A stretch of 64,000 nucleotides of DNA from CAWCXF01 sp963799455. GTDB lineage: Bacteria > Pseudomonadota > Alphaproteobacteria > Rhodobacterales > Rhodobacteraceae. Below, in pieces: positions 47,367 through 57,082 of this stretch (positions are counted from its first letter, which is position 1; each line of letters starts with the position of its first letter). Made by a program: the position numbers and the translations under genes. The notes under the pieces are model-generated. The model was given only the letters and a program-made list of their open reading frames with translations, was not told where the DNA came from and searched no databases. The stretch lies in the NCBI GenBank assembly GCA_963799455.1, contig CAWCXF010000001.1, positions 1 through 64,000 on the forward strand, in the 5' to 3' direction.

Positions 47367-48119
47367 TCAGTAGGTCGCGCGCCCGCCAGAGAGGTCGAAG
47401 ACGGCCGCCGTGGTGAAGGAGTTCTCCTCGGTGGCCAGCCAGCAGATCATCGACGCCGCCTCGGGCAGCTCCAGCATCCGGCCCCGCGGCACCTTGGACA
47501 GGATCATCGCCAGGTGCTCGGGCGACTGGGAGAGCGCGAGCGCGGTGCGCGCCACCGCGGGCGTGACGCAGTTGACGGCGATGTCGTGGCCCGCGAGCTC
47601 CTTGCCCAAGGACTTGGTGAGCGCCATCACCCCCGCCTTCGTCGAGGAGTAGGCCGAGGCGTTGGCGTTGCCCTCCTTGCCCGCGACCGAGGAGACGTTG
47701 ACGATCCGCCCGTAGCCCGCCGCGATCATGTGCGGCACCACCGCGCGGGAGACGTGGAAGGTGCCCACGAGGCCCACATGGACGACCTCGGCGAAGGCCT
47801 GCGCCGGATACTCCCAGGTGGGCGCGTTCGGCCCCACGATCGCGGCGTTGTTGACGAGCACGTCGATCCGCCCGAAGCGCTCCATGACGGCGGCGGTGGC
47901 CGCCTCCACGCTCGCCAGATCGCCGATGTCGGCGGCGAGCGCCTGGAGCGTGCCGCCGTGCTCGGCCCGCCCGGCCAGCGCGTCGATGAGGCCCGCGTCG
48001 CGGTCCCAGATCGAGACCGAGGCGCCGCCCGCGAGCATCCGCTCGGCCACGGCCAGGCCGATGCCCTGCGCCCCGCCGGTGACGACCGCCACGCGGCCCT
48101 CGAAGTCGTAGTGGTTCAT
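47367..48119 (-). CDS. Short-chain dehydrogenase/reductase (classical SDR)
   Basis: 250 aa. Cofactor motif TGGAQGIG near residue 15, NNAA (VLVNNAAIVGP), catalytic Ser-Tyr-Lys in NVSSVAGKEGNANASAYSST with the following K. Asp after beta-2 (SIWDRDAG) suggests NAD(H) preference. It lies downstream of a sugar-type binding-protein gene on the same strand, so a sugar or polyol dehydrogenase role is plausible but unproven. Intact. Confidence 0.9.
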   Translation of the reverse strand: MNHYDFEGRVAVVTGGAQGIGLAVAERMLAGGASVSIWDRDAGLIDALAGRAEHGGTLQALAADIGDLASVEAATAAVMERFGRIDVLVNNAAIVGPNAPTWEYPAQAFAEVVHVGLVGTFHVSRAVVPHMIAAGYGRIVNVSSVAGKEGNANASAYSSTKAGVMALTKSLGKELAGHDIAVNCVTPAVARTALALSQSPEHLAMILSKVPRGRMLELPEAASMICWLATEENSFTTAAVFDLSGGRATY

Positions 48120-48183
48120 GCCTGCTCGCTCCTCGTCGTCCTGCGCGGCCCCCGGCCCGCGGCCCGGGCCGGGGGCTCCATCC

Positions 48184-49186
48184 TCAGAAGTCGTGGTCGT
48201 CGATGTTCCCGGCGTCGAAGGTGGTCAGCTCGGCCTGGATGTCGATCACGTTGTCCTCTTGAATCGTGATCGTGCCCAGATCGGGCACCTCGAAGGTGGC
48301 GCCGACCTCGTTCTCGATCGTGCCGTCGATCACGCCCACGGCGAAGTGGGCCGCGAGCCAGCCCTCGTCGTAGGGGCTCCAGAGCTGGAACGCCTCCACC
48401 GTGCCGTCCTCGACGAAGGGCCGCATCTGGCCCGGCGTGCCGAGGCCCGTCAGCCTGTCCTCCCGGGCCTTCGGCCGATTGCGGCACCTGCGCGGCGGCG
48501 GCGACCCCCACCGTGGTGGGCGGGATGATGCCGCGCAGGTCGGGGTGGGCCTGCAGCAGCGCCTCGGCCTCGGTGGGGGACCTCTGCGGCTCGTCGTCGC
48601 CGTAGACCGTCGCCACCGGCTCCATGCCCTCGCATCTGGGGTCGGTCTCGAGGGTGTCCTTCATCGCCGCGATCCAGGTGTTCTGGTCGGGCGCGTCGGT
48701 CGTGGCCGACAGGATCGCGATCTCGCCCTGGCAGGCGATCATCGAGCCCAGCAGCTCCACCCGGCCCGGGCCGGTCTTGGCGAAGTCCACCGGCAGGACC
48801 GCGGCGTCGCGGTGCTGCTCGTCGCCCACCAGGTCGCCGTCGGCGGCGAGCACGAGGATGCCGCGTTCTCGCGCGCGGTCGAGCACCTGGATGAGCGCGT
48901 CGGGGCTGTCGGGCGAGAGGGCGATGGCGTCCACGCCGCGCCGGATCTGCGCGGTGACGAAGGGGATCTGCGAGGTCGCCTCGGCGGTCGCGGGCGCGGC
49001 CTGGGAGAGCCCGCAGCCGATCTCGGCCCAGGCGTCTTCGAAGTCCGCGACGAGGCTGTCGAAGTAGGGGTTGCCGGTGTTCTTGGGGATGGGGACGATC
49101 TGGACGGGATCGTCCTGGGCCGTGGCGGCCCCGGCCGCGAGGGCCGCGCCGAGCGCGAGGCCGGCGATCAGGGATCGTCGGGTCAC
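48184..49186 (-). pseudogene. Sugar ABC binding protein (RhaS/LsrB-like), frameshifted
   Basis: Signal RSLIAGLALGAALAAGAATA, then VQIVPIPKNTGNPYFDSLVA, VTAQIRRGVDAIALSPDSPD, AILSATTDAPDQNTWIAAMK. One frame change near 48470 (after VGVAAAAQV) leads to MRPFVEDGTVEAFQLWSPYD and the natural end NIDDHDF at 48184. This is the periplasmic-binding-protein-4 type used for rhamnose, autoinducer-2 and related sugars. Apart from the shift it is full length, so a sequencing error is possible. Confidence 0.8.
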
Positions 49187-49231
49187 GGTCGCGTCTCCTC
49201 CGCGTTGCGCCGCAATCGGGCGGGGCCCGCC

Positions 49232-49435
49232 TCATCTTCGAGTGCGGGCGCAGATCGCGCCGGTGGCGGCGATCGAGACGATGAGCAGCAGGCCCATCAC
49301 GATCGGCCGCGAGGTGATGGCGACGTTGGCCCCGGTCATGCCGGTGGCGATCACGACGAGCAGCCAGGCCGCCAGGAAGGCGCCGAGGATCGAGCCGCGG
49401 CCGCCGAAGATGGCGGTGCCGCCCCGCATCACCAT
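49232..49435 (-). pseudogene. C-terminal fragment of sugar ABC permease (RbsC/RhaP type)
   Basis: About 67 codons: MRGGTAIFGGRGSILGAFLA, AWLLVVIATGMTGANVAITS, IVMGLLLIVSIAATGA. The GGxxxFGGxGS motif is typical of ribose/rhamnose-type permeases. Its upstream part is absent: plus-strand sequence of another gene starts at about 49440. It would belong with the binding protein and SDR downstream. Confidence 0.82.
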
Positions 49436-49439
49436 CAGC

Positions 49440-49691
49440 AGCTCGCCCCCGTCGCCATGTCGGAGCGCACCGAGGCCAGGCGCGAGGTCGTCATGAGCCC
49501 CGCGACGGCGCTCGTCGCGCCCGAGGGCACGATGACCCCCATCCCGACCCGCCTCACGCGGATGCCGGCGTGGCGGGCGGCGAGGTGCCGATCCGGTGGA
49601 TCTGCCGCCCCGTGACGCTCCACCTGATGGCCCTGTGGCCGCTCGTCGCCATGGTCTCCCGCCTGGAGCGGCGCCGCGGCGGGGGCGCGCC

Positions 49692-49695
<4 letters not shown>
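49440..49695 (+). pseudogene. Probable 3' fragment of a polar amino acid ABC permease
   Basis: The last readable part is PIRWICRPVTLHLMALWPLV, AMVSRLERRRGGG, stop overlapping the GTG of a glnQ-like gene. Position, overlap and the LERR ending suggest a GlnP/HisM-type permease tail. Upstream codons are not recognisable. Confidence 0.4.
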
Positions 49696-50402
<707 letters not shown>

Positions 50403-50750
50403 CGAGAGATCCCATCACGACCGCATCCCGCGACCCGATCGACATCGAGTTCGCCCAGTCGCGCTTCCCCGGCCTCCCCTCGGGCTGGGTGCTCATGGGC
50501 GACGCCGGCGGCTCGCAGACGGTGCGCGGCGCGATCGACCGGATCGCCGAGTTCCTCACCCACCGCAACGTCCGGACCGGCGGCGGCCACGCCGTCTCCC
50601 GCGCCGCGGCCGAGGCGCTGGGCGAGCGGGGGCAGGGCGGCCTGATCCGCGTCTCGATGGTGCGCTACGACCCGCTGGCGCAGGGGGACCGCCTGACCGC
50701 CGCGCTGGAGGAGATCGCGGCGGGCATGGCGCCGCAGCGCGTGGGCGCGA
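50403..50750 (+). pseudogene. Class V aminotransferase / cysteine-desulfurase-like gene with large internal deletion
   Basis: The N-terminal 60 codons (IEFAQSRFPGLPSGWVLMGD, AGGSQTVRGAIDRIAEFLTH, GGGHAVSRAAAEA) are joined directly to a C-terminal end (LIRVSMVRYDPLAQGDRLTA, ALEEIAAG). In cysteine-desulfurase-like proteins these ends are separated by roughly 300 residues that include the PLP lysine. The joint is in frame, so a short protein could be made but not a working enzyme. The start codon is unclear; the frame is open into the glnQ remnant. Confidence 0.6.
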
Positions 50751-50855
50751 GGCGGCCTGCCCGGTCGGGGCGCCGCGTCGAGCGATCGAGACGGGCTTCG
50801 ACGGCGCCGCGAGCGCCGCGGCCGGGGGGCGCGCGGGCGATCTCATCGCGCCCCC

Positions 50856-51476
50856 TCACCGTGCTCCGCGTCCGACGACGGCCCAGAGCGGGTCGCCCCC
50901 GCCATCCTCGGGCAGGAGCTCGCGCTCGTGGGCGTCCTCGATCCCAACCTCGAGCATGGCGAGCGTCACGTAGCGCGCCCGCTGGGCCGGCGAGGATCCT
51001 CGCCAGAAGGCGATCGCCTTGGTCGGGAAGCAGCGGTTCGAGAAGGTGACGACGAACGGCCCTCGGGGCTTGAGCACGCGCGCGACCTCCCGGAACGTCG
51101 CCACCGGGCGCCGCAGATACTGCACCGAGACGCAGCACAGCACGGCGTCGAAGGCGTCGTCGTAGAGCGGCAGGACGGGATCGACGTTGAGATCCTGGAC
51201 GAAGCGGCGCGCGAGCGCCGGGTTGGCGTCGAGCTCGGCCGCGTTCATGCCGTGGCCCCTGACCTCGAGCGCCATGTCGGGCAGGTGGCTGTGGCGGCTC
51301 GACATCAGGTCGAGCACCCGCATGCCGGGCGAGAGGTGCTCGGCGTAGAGCGCCCGCACCGCCCGGATGGCGCGCGCGTCGAGATGAGCCACCATCCGGG
51401 GGCTGACGTAGAAGAACGTGTCGGGGGACGGATCGGCGCACTCGAAGGCCTGCGGCGGAAGGTCGGCGAAGCGCAT
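50856..51476 (-). CDS. Class I SAM-dependent methyltransferase
   Basis: 206 aa. Motif I is MRVLDLMSSRHSHLPDM, a variant without the usual DxGxG that is known in a bacterial Methyltransf_11 subgroup. It is followed by MNAAELDANPALARRFVQDL (acidic residue for SAM ribose) and DAVLCCVSVQYLRRPVATFR with EVARVLKPRGPFVVTFSNR. Start at 51476. Substrate unknown. It is a stand-alone gene flanked by degenerate sequence on both sides. Confidence 0.85.
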   Translation of the reverse strand: MRFADLPPQAFECADPSPDTFFYVSPRMVAHLDARAIRAVRALYAEHLSPGMRVLDLMSSRHSHLPDMALEVRGHGMNAAELDANPALARRFVQDLNVDPVLPLYDDAFDAVLCCVSVQYLRRPVATFREVARVLKPRGPFVVTFSNRCFPTKAIAFWRGSSPAQRARYVTLAMLEVGIEDAHERELLPEDGGGDPLWAVVGRGAR

Positions 51477-51799
51477 GATCGTGCTCTCATGGGGGTCGCG
51501 GCTGCGGGATCTCGGCGGCGAGCGCATCCCTCGAACGCGCGGGATGCCGCCCTCCGGGCGCGGCTCGCGCCACCGTCTGCAACTCTCGATTGCATGATGG
51601 CAAGCCTGACGCTGCGGCACTCGCGCCGCGGCGATGCGCGCCCTGGCCCGGCCCGACCCCGCGCCGCCGCCTCGGCCGCCCGGCCTCTGTCCTCGAGGGG
51701 CCCGGGCCGCTCGGAGCGGCCTCGACGGCGTTCTCGCGGGCGGCGGGGGGCAGGGGGCGCGCCCTCGGATGGGGACGGACGGGCGCCGGGCGCCGCGCG
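51477..51799. other. Intergenic region, no gene seen
   Basis: 323 bp upstream of the methyltransferase gene and downstream of tauC. It probably contains the methyltransferase promoter. Nothing else recognised. Confidence 0.55.
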
Positions 51800-52678
51800 C
51801 TACATCTTGCCCTTCCAGGGCACGAGCCGGCGCTCGAGGGAGCGCATCAGCATGTCGAAGGCGTAGGCGATCGCGGCGATCACGATGATGCCCATGATCA
51901 CGGTCGAGGTCTGGAGGAACTGCGAGGCGGTCAGCACCATGTAGCCGATGCCCTTGGTGGCCGCGACCATCTCGGCCGCGACCAGCGTGGTCCATCCAAA
52001 GCCGATGCCGATGCGCATGGCGGTGAGGATCTCGGGCGCCGCCGAGGGGACGATGACGTGGCGCATCACCTGCCAGCGGGTGGCGCCGAAGGAGTAGGCG
52101 GCGTGGATCTGCTCGATCGCGGCCGAGCGCACGCCTGCGCGAGCGCCGAGCGCGATCGGCGCGAACACCGACAGGAAGATCAGCAGCACCTTCGAGGTCT
52201 CGCCGATGCCGAACCAGATGATCATCAGGGGCAGGTAGGCGAGCGGCGGGATCGGGCGGTAGAACTCGATCGGCGGGTCGAAGATGCCGCGCATCAACGG
52301 GCTCATGCCCATGGCGATGCCCAAGGGGATGCCGATGGCGCAGGCCAGCACGAAGGCGCCGAAGACGCGCGCGGCCGAGATCGCCACGTGCTGCCAGAAG
52401 GGCGTGCCGGTGAAGCCCTCGGTCCACACGTCCACGAGCTTGCCCAGCACCGCGCCGGGGGAGGGGACAAAGAGCGGCTTGACCAGGCCCGCCGCGGTCA
52501 CGCCCCACCAGATCAGCAGCAGGAGCGCGATGGTGGCGAGGCTCAACGCCAGCGTGTCTCCCTGGCCCGGCACGCCGTAGGTCTCGCCGGGCTTCGTGGG
52601 CCGCGCGCGGGCGAGCCAGGCAAAGGCGCCGCTGCGGGGCGCCAGGCGCGCCACCTCGGCCTCGCCGCGGTCGGTCAT
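51800..52678 (-). CDS. tauC: Taurine-type ABC permease
   Basis: 292 aa. A leading cytoplasmic stretch is followed by membrane helices (LSLATIALLLLIWWGVTAAG; VFGAFVLACAIGIPLGIAMG), PPIEFYRPIPPLAYLPLMII, the EAA loop SFGATRWQVMRHVIVPSAAP, and SLERRLVPWKGKM at the end. It has the layout of the TauC/SsuC permeases. ATG overlaps the tauB stop (ATGA). Last gene of tauABC. Confidence 0.9.
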   Translation of the reverse strand: MTDRGEAEVARLAPRSGAFAWLARARPTKPGETYGVPGQGDTLALSLATIALLLLIWWGVTAAGLVKPLFVPSPGAVLGKLVDVWTEGFTGTPFWQHVAISAARVFGAFVLACAIGIPLGIAMGMSPLMRGIFDPPIEFYRPIPPLAYLPLMIIWFGIGETSKVLLIFLSVFAPIALGARAGVRSAAIEQIHAAYSFGATRWQVMRHVIVPSAAPEILTAMRIGIGFGWTTLVAAEMVAATKGIGYMVLTASQFLQTSTVIMGIIVIAAIAYAFDMLMRSLERRLVPWKGKM

Positions 52679-53460
52679 GCCGCCACCTCCTCGTCGGCGA
52701 AGATGATCGCCAGCACCTCCTCGCGCAGCGCGATGAACTCGCGCGACGCCTTGACCGTTCGCGCGGGCTCCCCGTCGAGGAACCGGCGCGAGAAGGGCAG
52801 CTCGAAGCGGTGCGCGATGCGCCCGGGCCGCGGCGACATGACGACGAGCCGGGTGCCCATGAAGAGCGCCTCCTCGACGGAGTGGGTGATGAAGAACACG
52901 GTCTTGCCGGTGTCGCGCCAGATCTTCAGGATCAGCTCCTGCGCCTTCTCGCGCGTCAGCGCGTCGAGCGCGCCCAAGGGCTCGTCCATCAGCAGCACCT
53001 TGGGGTCGCAGGTCAGCGCGCGCGCGATGCCCACCCTCTGCTGCATCCCCCCCGAGAGCGCGTAGACGGGCGACCGCGCGAAGTCCGCCAGGCCGAGGAG
53101 CCCGATGAACCGGTCGGCGACCTCGTAGGCCGCCTTGCCGCGCCCCTGGAGCTTGAGCCCAAAGGCCACGTTGTCGCGCACGTCGAGCCAGGGCAGGAGC
53201 GCGTGCTTCTGGAACACCACCGAGCGGTCGGCGCCCGGCCCCGTCACCGGCGCGCCGTCGAGCAGGATGCGGCCCGAGGACGGCGCGAGGAAGCCCGCGA
53301 TCAGGTTCAAAAGCGTGGACTTGCCGCAGCCCGAGGCGCCGAGCGCGACCACGAAGTCGCGCTCGCGCAAGCTCAGGTCGATGCGGCTCAGCGCCTCGAC
53401 CGGCGCGCGGCCCTCCTGCGCGGGATAGACCACCGAGGCGTCCTCGATCTCCAGGGCCAT
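52675..53460 (-). CDS. tauB: Taurine-type ABC ATPase
   Basis: 261 aa. Walker A GASGCGKSTLLNLIAG, Q-loop VVFQKHALLPWLDVRDNVAF, signature LSGGMQQRVGIARAL, Walker B VLLMDEPLGALDALTRE, H-loop FITHSVEEALFM. TauB/SsuB family. The KHALLPWL sequence is typical of this subgroup. The gene follows tauA by 23 bp. Confidence 0.92.
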   Translation of the reverse strand: MALEIEDASVVYPAQEGRAPVEALSRIDLSLRERDFVVALGASGCGKSTLLNLIAGFLAPSSGRILLDGAPVTGPGADRSVVFQKHALLPWLDVRDNVAFGLKLQGRGKAAYEVADRFIGLLGLADFARSPVYALSGGMQQRVGIARALTCDPKVLLMDEPLGALDALTREKAQELILKIWRDTGKTVFFITHSVEEALFMGTRLVVMSPRPGRIAHRFELPFSRRFLDGEPARTVKASREFIALREEVLAIIFADEEVAA

Positions 53461-53483
53461 GCCCGCTCCTCCTTCGCGGCGGG

Positions 53484-54476
53484 CTACTCCTGCGCCGCCT
53501 CGGCGAGATCGGGGGTCACGAAGGGCGCGTAGTCGTCCGCCACCGTGTCGATCCGGCCCGCCTCCTTGAGGAACTCGGCGGTGGATTTGAGGGCCTCCGC
53601 CGCGCCCCCGCCGAGCCAGTCGGGCCCGACCTGCTCGGCGAGCGGCAGGAAGACGTAGCCCTCCAGGATGGCGGGCACCTGCGAGGCCTCGGCGCCGGTG
53701 TAGGCGGCGATCGCCTGGACCGGCGCGCTGTCCTCGGTCCAGGCGGAGGGGTCGTCGAGATAGGCCTGGTTGGCCTCGGCCATGGTGCGGACGAAGGCGA
53801 TCATGGCGTCGGCGTTCTCGGCCGCGAACTCGGGGCTCGCCACCCAGGCGTCGAAGGTGGGGTAGCCCCATTCGGCGGTCTGGTCCGCGCCGAGGAGGCG
53901 CGTGCCCTTCTGCATGATCTGGCTCTGGACCGGCTCCCAGATGAAGGCGGCGTCGATCGCGTCCTGCTCCCAGGCGGCGGCGATCTGGTCGGGCGGCATG
54001 CTCATGATGGTCACGTCGCCCGGCGCGAGCCCGGCGTGCTCGATGGCCCCCATCAGCGAGAAATGCGCCGTCGAGCCCACCGGCACCGCGACGCGCTTGC
54101 CCGCGAGGTCGGCCACCTCCTCGATCCCCGAGCCGTCGCGCGCGATCAGGCTCTCGGCCGTGCCGATGACCTGGGCCAGCAGGATCATCTCCAGATCGAC
54201 GCCCTGGCTCGCGGCGATGGCGAGCGGCGAGGAGCCGAGCTCGGCGAGGGTGACGTCGCCGGAGGCCATGGCCGCGATCACGTCGGTGCCGGCCGCGAAC
54301 TTGCGCCACTCGATGTCCCAGCCGGTGGCCTCGGCGAAGCGCCCCTCGCTCGCCGCGACCTGCATCGGCGTGGGGTTGCCGAAATGGCCGATGACGACCG
54401 TCTGGGCCGACGCGGCCCCCGCGAGAAGGCCGGCGGCGACGCCGGCGGCGAGCATGGTCCTGAGCGTCCTGGGCAT
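53484..54476 (-). CDS. tauA: Taurine-type ABC substrate-binding protein
   Basis: 330 aa. Signal peptide LRTMLAAGVAAGLLAGAASA cleaved before QTVVIGHFGNPTPMQVAASE. Core: FAAGTDVIAAMASGDVTLAE, LGSSPLAIAASQGVDLEMIL, GKRVAVPVGSTAHFSLMGAI, AFIWEPVQSQIMQKG. The order tauA-tauB-tauC and these motifs indicate taurine or a related sulfonate/amine ligand. It is the first gene of the operon, with the nearby PLP-enzyme genes upstream on the same strand. Confidence 0.9.
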   Translation of the reverse strand: MPRTLRTMLAAGVAAGLLAGAASAQTVVIGHFGNPTPMQVAASEGRFAEATGWDIEWRKFAAGTDVIAAMASGDVTLAELGSSPLAIAASQGVDLEMILLAQVIGTAESLIARDGSGIEEVADLAGKRVAVPVGSTAHFSLMGAIEHAGLAPGDVTIMSMPPDQIAAAWEQDAIDAAFIWEPVQSQIMQKGTRLLGADQTAEWGYPTFDAWVASPEFAAENADAMIAFVRTMAEANQAYLDDPSAWTEDSAPVQAIAAYTGAEASQVPAILEGYVFLPLAEQVGPDWLGGGAAEALKSTAEFLKEAGRIDTVADDYAPFVTPDLAEAAQE

Positions 54477-54503
54477 GATGGTCCGATCCCTGTTGGTCGT
54501 CGT

Positions 54504-54806
54504 TCACTGTGCGGGCGCCGCCTCCTTTTGCAAGGCGTCGGTCCTTCCGCCGGGCTCCGGCGCTTGCCCCTCGCCCATTGCGAAGGCGACGATCGCGGCG
54601 ACCGGCACGTCGAGGGCGTCGAGGGTCGGGGCGCCCTCGATCGGCGCTTCGAGGCGCGAGGGCGCCTGAGGGTTCGTGTCCACGACGAGCGGGACGTGGT
54701 CGGCGTCGTCCTCGGCCGGCGTGGGCGCGATCAGCCGCGACATCGGGAGCGCCGTCGCCTCGGGCCCCATGCCGCCCAGGACGCCCAGGCGGCGCGGCGC
54801 GCTCAC
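54504..54806 (-). pseudogene. Aspartate/glutamate racemase-family N-terminal fragment
   Basis: GTG at 54806 overlaps the previous stop. RRLGVLGGMGPEATALPMSR, LIAPTPAEDDADHVPLVVDT and NPQAPSRLEAPIEGAPTLDA match the start of Asp/Glu racemases (GGMGPEAT, DNPQxPSR). After about 75 codons similarity ends and the frame closes at 54504. The second catalytic Cys half is missing, so it is a truncated gene. Confidence 0.8.
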
Positions 54807-56041
54807 GGCGCGACCCCGGCCGCCGCGGGCTCGGCCCCGATCTCGGCCCCCGCCCCCTGCGGCACGCAGGCGGAGATGATCTCGCCGATCCGGGCGCAAT
54901 CCTCCAGCGAGAAGGTGAGCGGCAGGCGCATGTCGAACAGCGTCGCCAGCACGGCGTCGGTCCTCGGCAGCGCCTGGGGCGCGACGTAGCGCCAGCTCGG
55001 GTGCGCCGAGGTGAAGCCCGCGGGCTCCGATGCGCCGAACCACTTCAGCTCGACGCCGAGCGCCGCCGTCTCGGCGAGGAGCCGGCGCGCGCCCTGCGGG
55101 CCGAGGCCGGGGACGCGGAACTGGATCGAGCTGCCGACGAAGGCCTCCTCGGGGGGCCTGCGGGGCAGCGCGATCGCGGGATGGCTGGCGAGCGCCCGCG
55201 CCACGGCGGCATGGCGCGCGTTCCAGCGCTCGATCGCCGCGTCGAGGCGCGCGAGCTGCGGGCGCAGGATCGCGGCGCGCAGCTCGTCCATCCGCGCCGA
55301 GGTGTTGGGCATGTCGAGCCGCGCGTCGCCGAAGTGCTCGGGCGCGGGGCCCGCTCCGTGGCGGGCGTGGTGCATGTAGGAGCCCGACAGGATCGTCGCG
55401 CGCGCCATGAAGGCGGGGTCGTCCGAGACCAGCAGCCCCCCCTCGCCGGAGTTCAGGTGCTTGTAGGTCTGGGTGCTGAAGCAGCCCGCGAGCCCGAAGG
55501 AGCCGCTCCGCCGCCCGCGCCAGGCCGCGCCCATGGTGTGCGCGCAGTCCTCGATCAGCGGCAGCCCGGCGCCCTCGCACAGCGCCACGAGCCGGTCCAT
55601 GTCGCACAGATGCCCGCGCATGTGCGAGACCAGCACCGCGCTCGCGCCGCCTCGGGCCAGCTTGGCCGCGAGGTCGTCGAGGTCGAGCACCAGATCCTCG
55701 GTCACCTCGACCAGCACCGGCCGCGCGCCCACGGCCGCGATCGCGCCGGGCACCGGCGCGAGCGTGAAGGCGTTGGTGAGCACCGCGCAGCCCGGCCCGA
55801 TGCCGGCGGCGCGCAGCGCGATCTGCATCGCCGCGCCCCCCGACGCGCAGGCGAGGCAGTGGGCCGAGCCCTGCCAGGCCGCGAACTCGCGCTCGAACGC
55901 GGCCGCCTGGCCCTCCTCGCCGGGGCCCGTGTTGTAGCGGTGCAGCCGGCCCGAGCGCAGCACCGCCACCGCCGCCGCGATCGCGTCCTCCGCGATCGGC
56001 TCCTGCTGGGTGAAGCTGCCGGTGAAGGGGGCCTGGGCCAC
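54803..56041 (-). CDS. DegT/DnrJ/EryC1/StrS-type aminotransferase
   Basis: 412 aa, PLP-dependent. ACASGGAAMQIALRAAGIGP (PLP phosphate site), LIEDCAHTMGAAWRGRRSGS, and internal-aldimine Lys in CFSTQTYKHLNSGEGGLLVS near residue 195. The C-terminal half has VGSSIQFRVPGLGPQGARRL. Family members aminate keto-sugars or related substrates. Here the neighbours (racemase remnant, tauABC, a desulfhydrase-like gene) suggest amine or amino-acid metabolism rather than sugar biosynthesis. Intact. Its stop overlaps the racemase GTG. Confidence 0.88.
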   Translation of the reverse strand: MAQAPFTGSFTQQEPIAEDAIAAAVAVLRSGRLHRYNTGPGEEGQAAAFEREFAAWQGSAHCLACASGGAAMQIALRAAGIGPGCAVLTNAFTLAPVPGAIAAVGARPVLVEVTEDLVLDLDDLAAKLARGGASAVLVSHMRGHLCDMDRLVALCEGAGLPLIEDCAHTMGAAWRGRRSGSFGLAGCFSTQTYKHLNSGEGGLLVSDDPAFMARATILSGSYMHHARHGAGPAPEHFGDARLDMPNTSARMDELRAAILRPQLARLDAAIERWNARHAAVARALASHPAIALPRRPPEEAFVGSSIQFRVPGLGPQGARRLLAETAALGVELKWFGASEPAGFTSAHPSWRYVAPQALPRTDAVLATLFDMRLPLTFSLEDCARIGEIISACVPQGAGAEIGAEPAAAGVAP

Positions 56042-56044
56042 GGC

Positions 56045-57082
56045 TCAGGCCACCTCGGCCGGGACGCGGCGGTCGCCGCCGTCGAAGGCCGCGGCGCAGC
56101 CGAGGAGCGGCGCCGAGCCGCCGGTGGGCGCGAACACCACCCGCTCGCCCTTCCCGACCCGGCCCTCGCGGATCAGCTCGAGCGGTCCCGCCCCCTCCTT
56201 GGTCGAGTGGACCGGGCCGAGCAGGAGGCCCTCGATCTCGGCGGACATGGCGATCGCCTCCCCGCCCGTCGTCGGGACGCCGTGGCCCTCGCCGAGACGG
56301 TCGCGGTCGGCGACCGCGTCCCCGCGCCGCACCGCGCCCGCAGCGCCGATCTTCTCGGCCGCCGCCACCGCGAGGGTGGAGACGTCCTCCTCCTGCTCAG
56401 GGCGCGGCGCGCGCACGCCGATCCCGAGGACCGGCACGTTCGCGTGGGTCGCCCTGAGCCCGGCGACGGGCCCCGCCTGCGTGCCCGCGCTGCGGGTGGC
56501 GTGGACGACGCGGTCGATCACCGGGCGGCGGTCGTCGGCCTGGCCGATCAGCTCGAAGGCGCGGTTGACGTGGCCCGGGGCGCCCGTGGGGTTCGAGCCG
56601 CCGCCGGAGATGGCGTGGATGCGCCGCCCCTCGCCGCGCCGCCGCTCGGCGGCCATGTCGGCGGCCATGTCGGCGGCCATGTCGGCGGCCATGTCGGCGG
56701 CGCCCCCGCGCATCTCCGTCGCCGCCCCGCGCGGATGGTCGGGCAGCACGTCGCCGTTGCCGGTGTGGTCCGGATCCCGGCCGCCGGTGCGGTCCTCCAG
56801 CAGGATGCGGCAGCCCATGCCGAGCTTGGCCGCGAACGCCGCGGTCCGGCGGGCGTGGTTGGACTGCGTCGCCCCTTGGGTCATCGCGGCGTCGGCGCCC
56901 TCGGCCTCGGCCATCAGGACCGCGAGCCCGCGCGCCTCGTCGCCCTCCGTCGGGAGCCCGGCGCGGTCGCCGCGCTCGATCCAGATCCCGGGCCGCCCGA
57001 GCTCGCGCCTCGGCCGGCCGAGCCGCTCCAGCGGCGTCGGCCGATGCGCCGCGACGATGGGGGGGAAGCGCGACAGCGGCAC
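56045..57082 (-). CDS. D-cysteine desulfhydrase / cysteate sulfo-lyase-like protein lacking the PLP lysine
   Basis: 345 aa, clearly of the ACC deaminase/DcyD/CuyA family (fold-type II PLP): AMTQGATQSNHARRTAAFAA, CRILLEDRTGGRD, SAGTQAGPVAGLRA. The family's Lys segment GGNKxRKLEFL reads TEGDEARGLAVL, so the Schiff-base Lys is Glu. The second active-site stretch PGYGVPT reads GEGHGVPT, losing Tyr. A 12-bp repeat encodes AADM four times in a loop. The frame is fully open. It is either a decaying gene or an inactive homologue. It ends 4 bp before the DegT start. Confidence 0.7.
   Translation of the reverse strand: MPLSRFPPIVAAHRPTPLERLGRPRRELGRPGIWIERGDRAGLPTEGDEARGLAVLMAEAEGADAAMTQGATQSNHARRTAAFAAKLGMGCRILLEDRTGGRDPDHTGNGDVLPDHPRGAATEMRGGAADMAADMAADMAADMAAERRRGEGRRIHAISGGGSNPTGAPGHVNRAFELIGQADDRRPVIDRVVHATRSAGTQAGPVAGLRATHANVPVLGIGVRAPRPEQEEDVSTLAVAAAEKIGAAGAVRRGDAVADRDRLGEGHGVPTTGGEAIAMSAEIEGLLLGPVHSTKEGAGPLELIREGRVGKGERVVFAPTGGSAPLLGCAAAFDGGDRRVPAEVA
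56647..56702. repeat. 12-bp tandem repeat, four and a half units
   Basis: Unit CGGCGGCCATGT repeated four times perfectly (56647-56694) plus a partial fifth. It encodes the Ala-Ala-Asp-Met repeat in the desulfhydrase-like protein. The 12-bp unit preserves frame. Confidence 0.95.
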
